Of a DNA stretch of 64,000 nt, positions 63,667-64,000 are shown one piece after another. The first letter of the stretch is position 1; each line of letters starts with the position of its first letter. The notes under the pieces are model-generated. The model saw only the letters and a list, made by a program, of their open reading frames with translations, did not search any database and was not told the DNA's origin. Origin of the DNA: Spirosoma pollinicola. GTDB lineage: Bacteria; Bacteroidota; Bacteroidia; Cytophagales; Spirosomataceae. A program made the position numbers and the translations under genes. The stretch is taken from contig NZ_CP025096.1 in the NCBI RefSeq assembly GCF_002831565.1, positions 7,989,014 to 8,053,013 of the forward strand, read 5' to 3'.

Positions 63667-64000
63667 ATGAAAAAATTAAAATTTATAAGTCTATCCGTTC
63701 TGTGTATTCTGGTTCTTGCTGAACTTGTTGCACGATATCTTGGCCTTGATCAGTTTCCATTATTTATGGAGAGTAAAGAATTTGAATATATACACAGGCC
63801 TAACCAGACAACGAGAATATACGGCAACAATTTCAAAACGAACGAGTACTCTATGCGTAGTGAGCCAATCAACAAAAGTGATACATGCGTTGTATTACTC
63901 ATTGGTGATTCTGTTTTAAATGGAGGTAATTCTATTGATCAGGATGAACTGGCGTCAACACTCTTGGAAAATAGCCTGAACAAAAAATTAGGTAAAAAAG
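63667..64000 (+). CDS. SGNH/GDSL-hydrolase-like protein, N-terminal part (cut by window end)
   Basis: From ATG 63667 the frame is open to the window edge (111 codons). The N-terminus KKLKFISLSVLCILVLAELVA is a signal anchor. After an extracytoplasmic linker (EYIHRPNQTTRIYGNNFKTNEYSMRSEP) comes VVLLIGDSVLNGGNSIDQDELAS, the GDS nucleophile block of SGNH hydrolases. Such membrane-anchored SGNH proteins are frequent in polysaccharide loci, where they add or remove O-acyl groups. The rest of the protein lies outside the window, so the Asp-His dyad cannot be checked. Confidence 0.75.
   Translation, partial: MKKLKFISLSVLCILVLAELVARYLGLDQFPLFMESKEFEYIHRPNQTTRIYGNNFKTNEYSMRSEPINKSDTCVVLLIGDSVLNGGNSIDQDELASTLLENSLNKKLGKK

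Noticed and set aside
1-64000. CRISPR arrays, tRNA and rRNA genes, riboswitches
   Set aside because: None were recognised on reading either strand; the short repeats present are the dyads and the acpH minisatellite. A tRNAscan or Rfam search was not possible.

Overview
The window is chromosomal DNA from a member of the Bacteroidota, most likely the Cytophagales, in or near Spirosoma. Evidence: a type IX secretion (T9SS) C-terminal sorting domain on the gene at 43663-46245, TAnnTTTG-type -7 promoter elements, weak or absent Shine-Dalgarno sequences, lipoprotein-rich gene content, and protein families typical of that group. No rRNA, tRNA or CRISPR array was seen. All calls rest on reading the sequence and family knowledge; no database search was run.

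Region 1 (1-16.4 kb) is compact core genome. It holds a topoisomerase/gyrase A tail, small stand-alone enzymes (VOC, SanA-like, CAP lipoprotein, DinB, EVE, rRNA-type methyltransferase, TPR lipoprotein), and the conserved thrS-infC-rpmI-rplT translation cluster. These are followed by a NuiA-like protein, dnaK, a HEPN/MNT toxin-antitoxin pair, and a dCMP deaminase - ACP phosphodiesterase - rhodanese-like operon whose genes overlap by 4 nt. Gene boundaries here carry an unusual density of long-armed inverted repeats. Several arms are built from short degenerate purine-rich units, and one has become the signal-peptide region of the TPR lipoprotein.

Region 2 (16.4-23.7 kb) looks like a D-amino-acid / cell-wall peptide salvage locus. 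A minus-strand operon encodes a DUF1611 (DgcN-type) protein, an enolase-superfamily dipeptide epimerase/DgcA-type protein, a DUF3445 haem-dependent N-demethylase-like protein and an APC permease. Facing it is a secreted fusion of a class-C beta-lactamase-like serine hydrolase and an N-acyl-D-amino-acid deacylase-type amidohydrolase.

Region 3 (23.7-27.1 kb) is AT-rich and gene-poor, with decayed pieces of at least three transposases.

Region 4 (27.1-63.1 kb) is a large exopolysaccharide locus: priming sugar transferase, Wzc-like tyrosine kinase, flippase, polymerase-like membrane protein, eight glycosyltransferases, two acyltransferases and a secreted beta-helix protein. Between the priming transferase and the rest lies a two-gene assembly line, read on the minus strand: A-PCP-KS-AT-ACP-aminotransferase, then C-A-PCP-TE. 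Across a 1.1-kb AT-rich spacer is a divergent JmjC/cupin-type oxygenase gene. The predicted product is a very small amino acid - malonate-derived beta-amino unit - amino acid molecule, and the first adenylation domain has a proline-like code. This is the best candidate for an undescribed system in the window. The window ends inside an SGNH-hydrolase-like gene.
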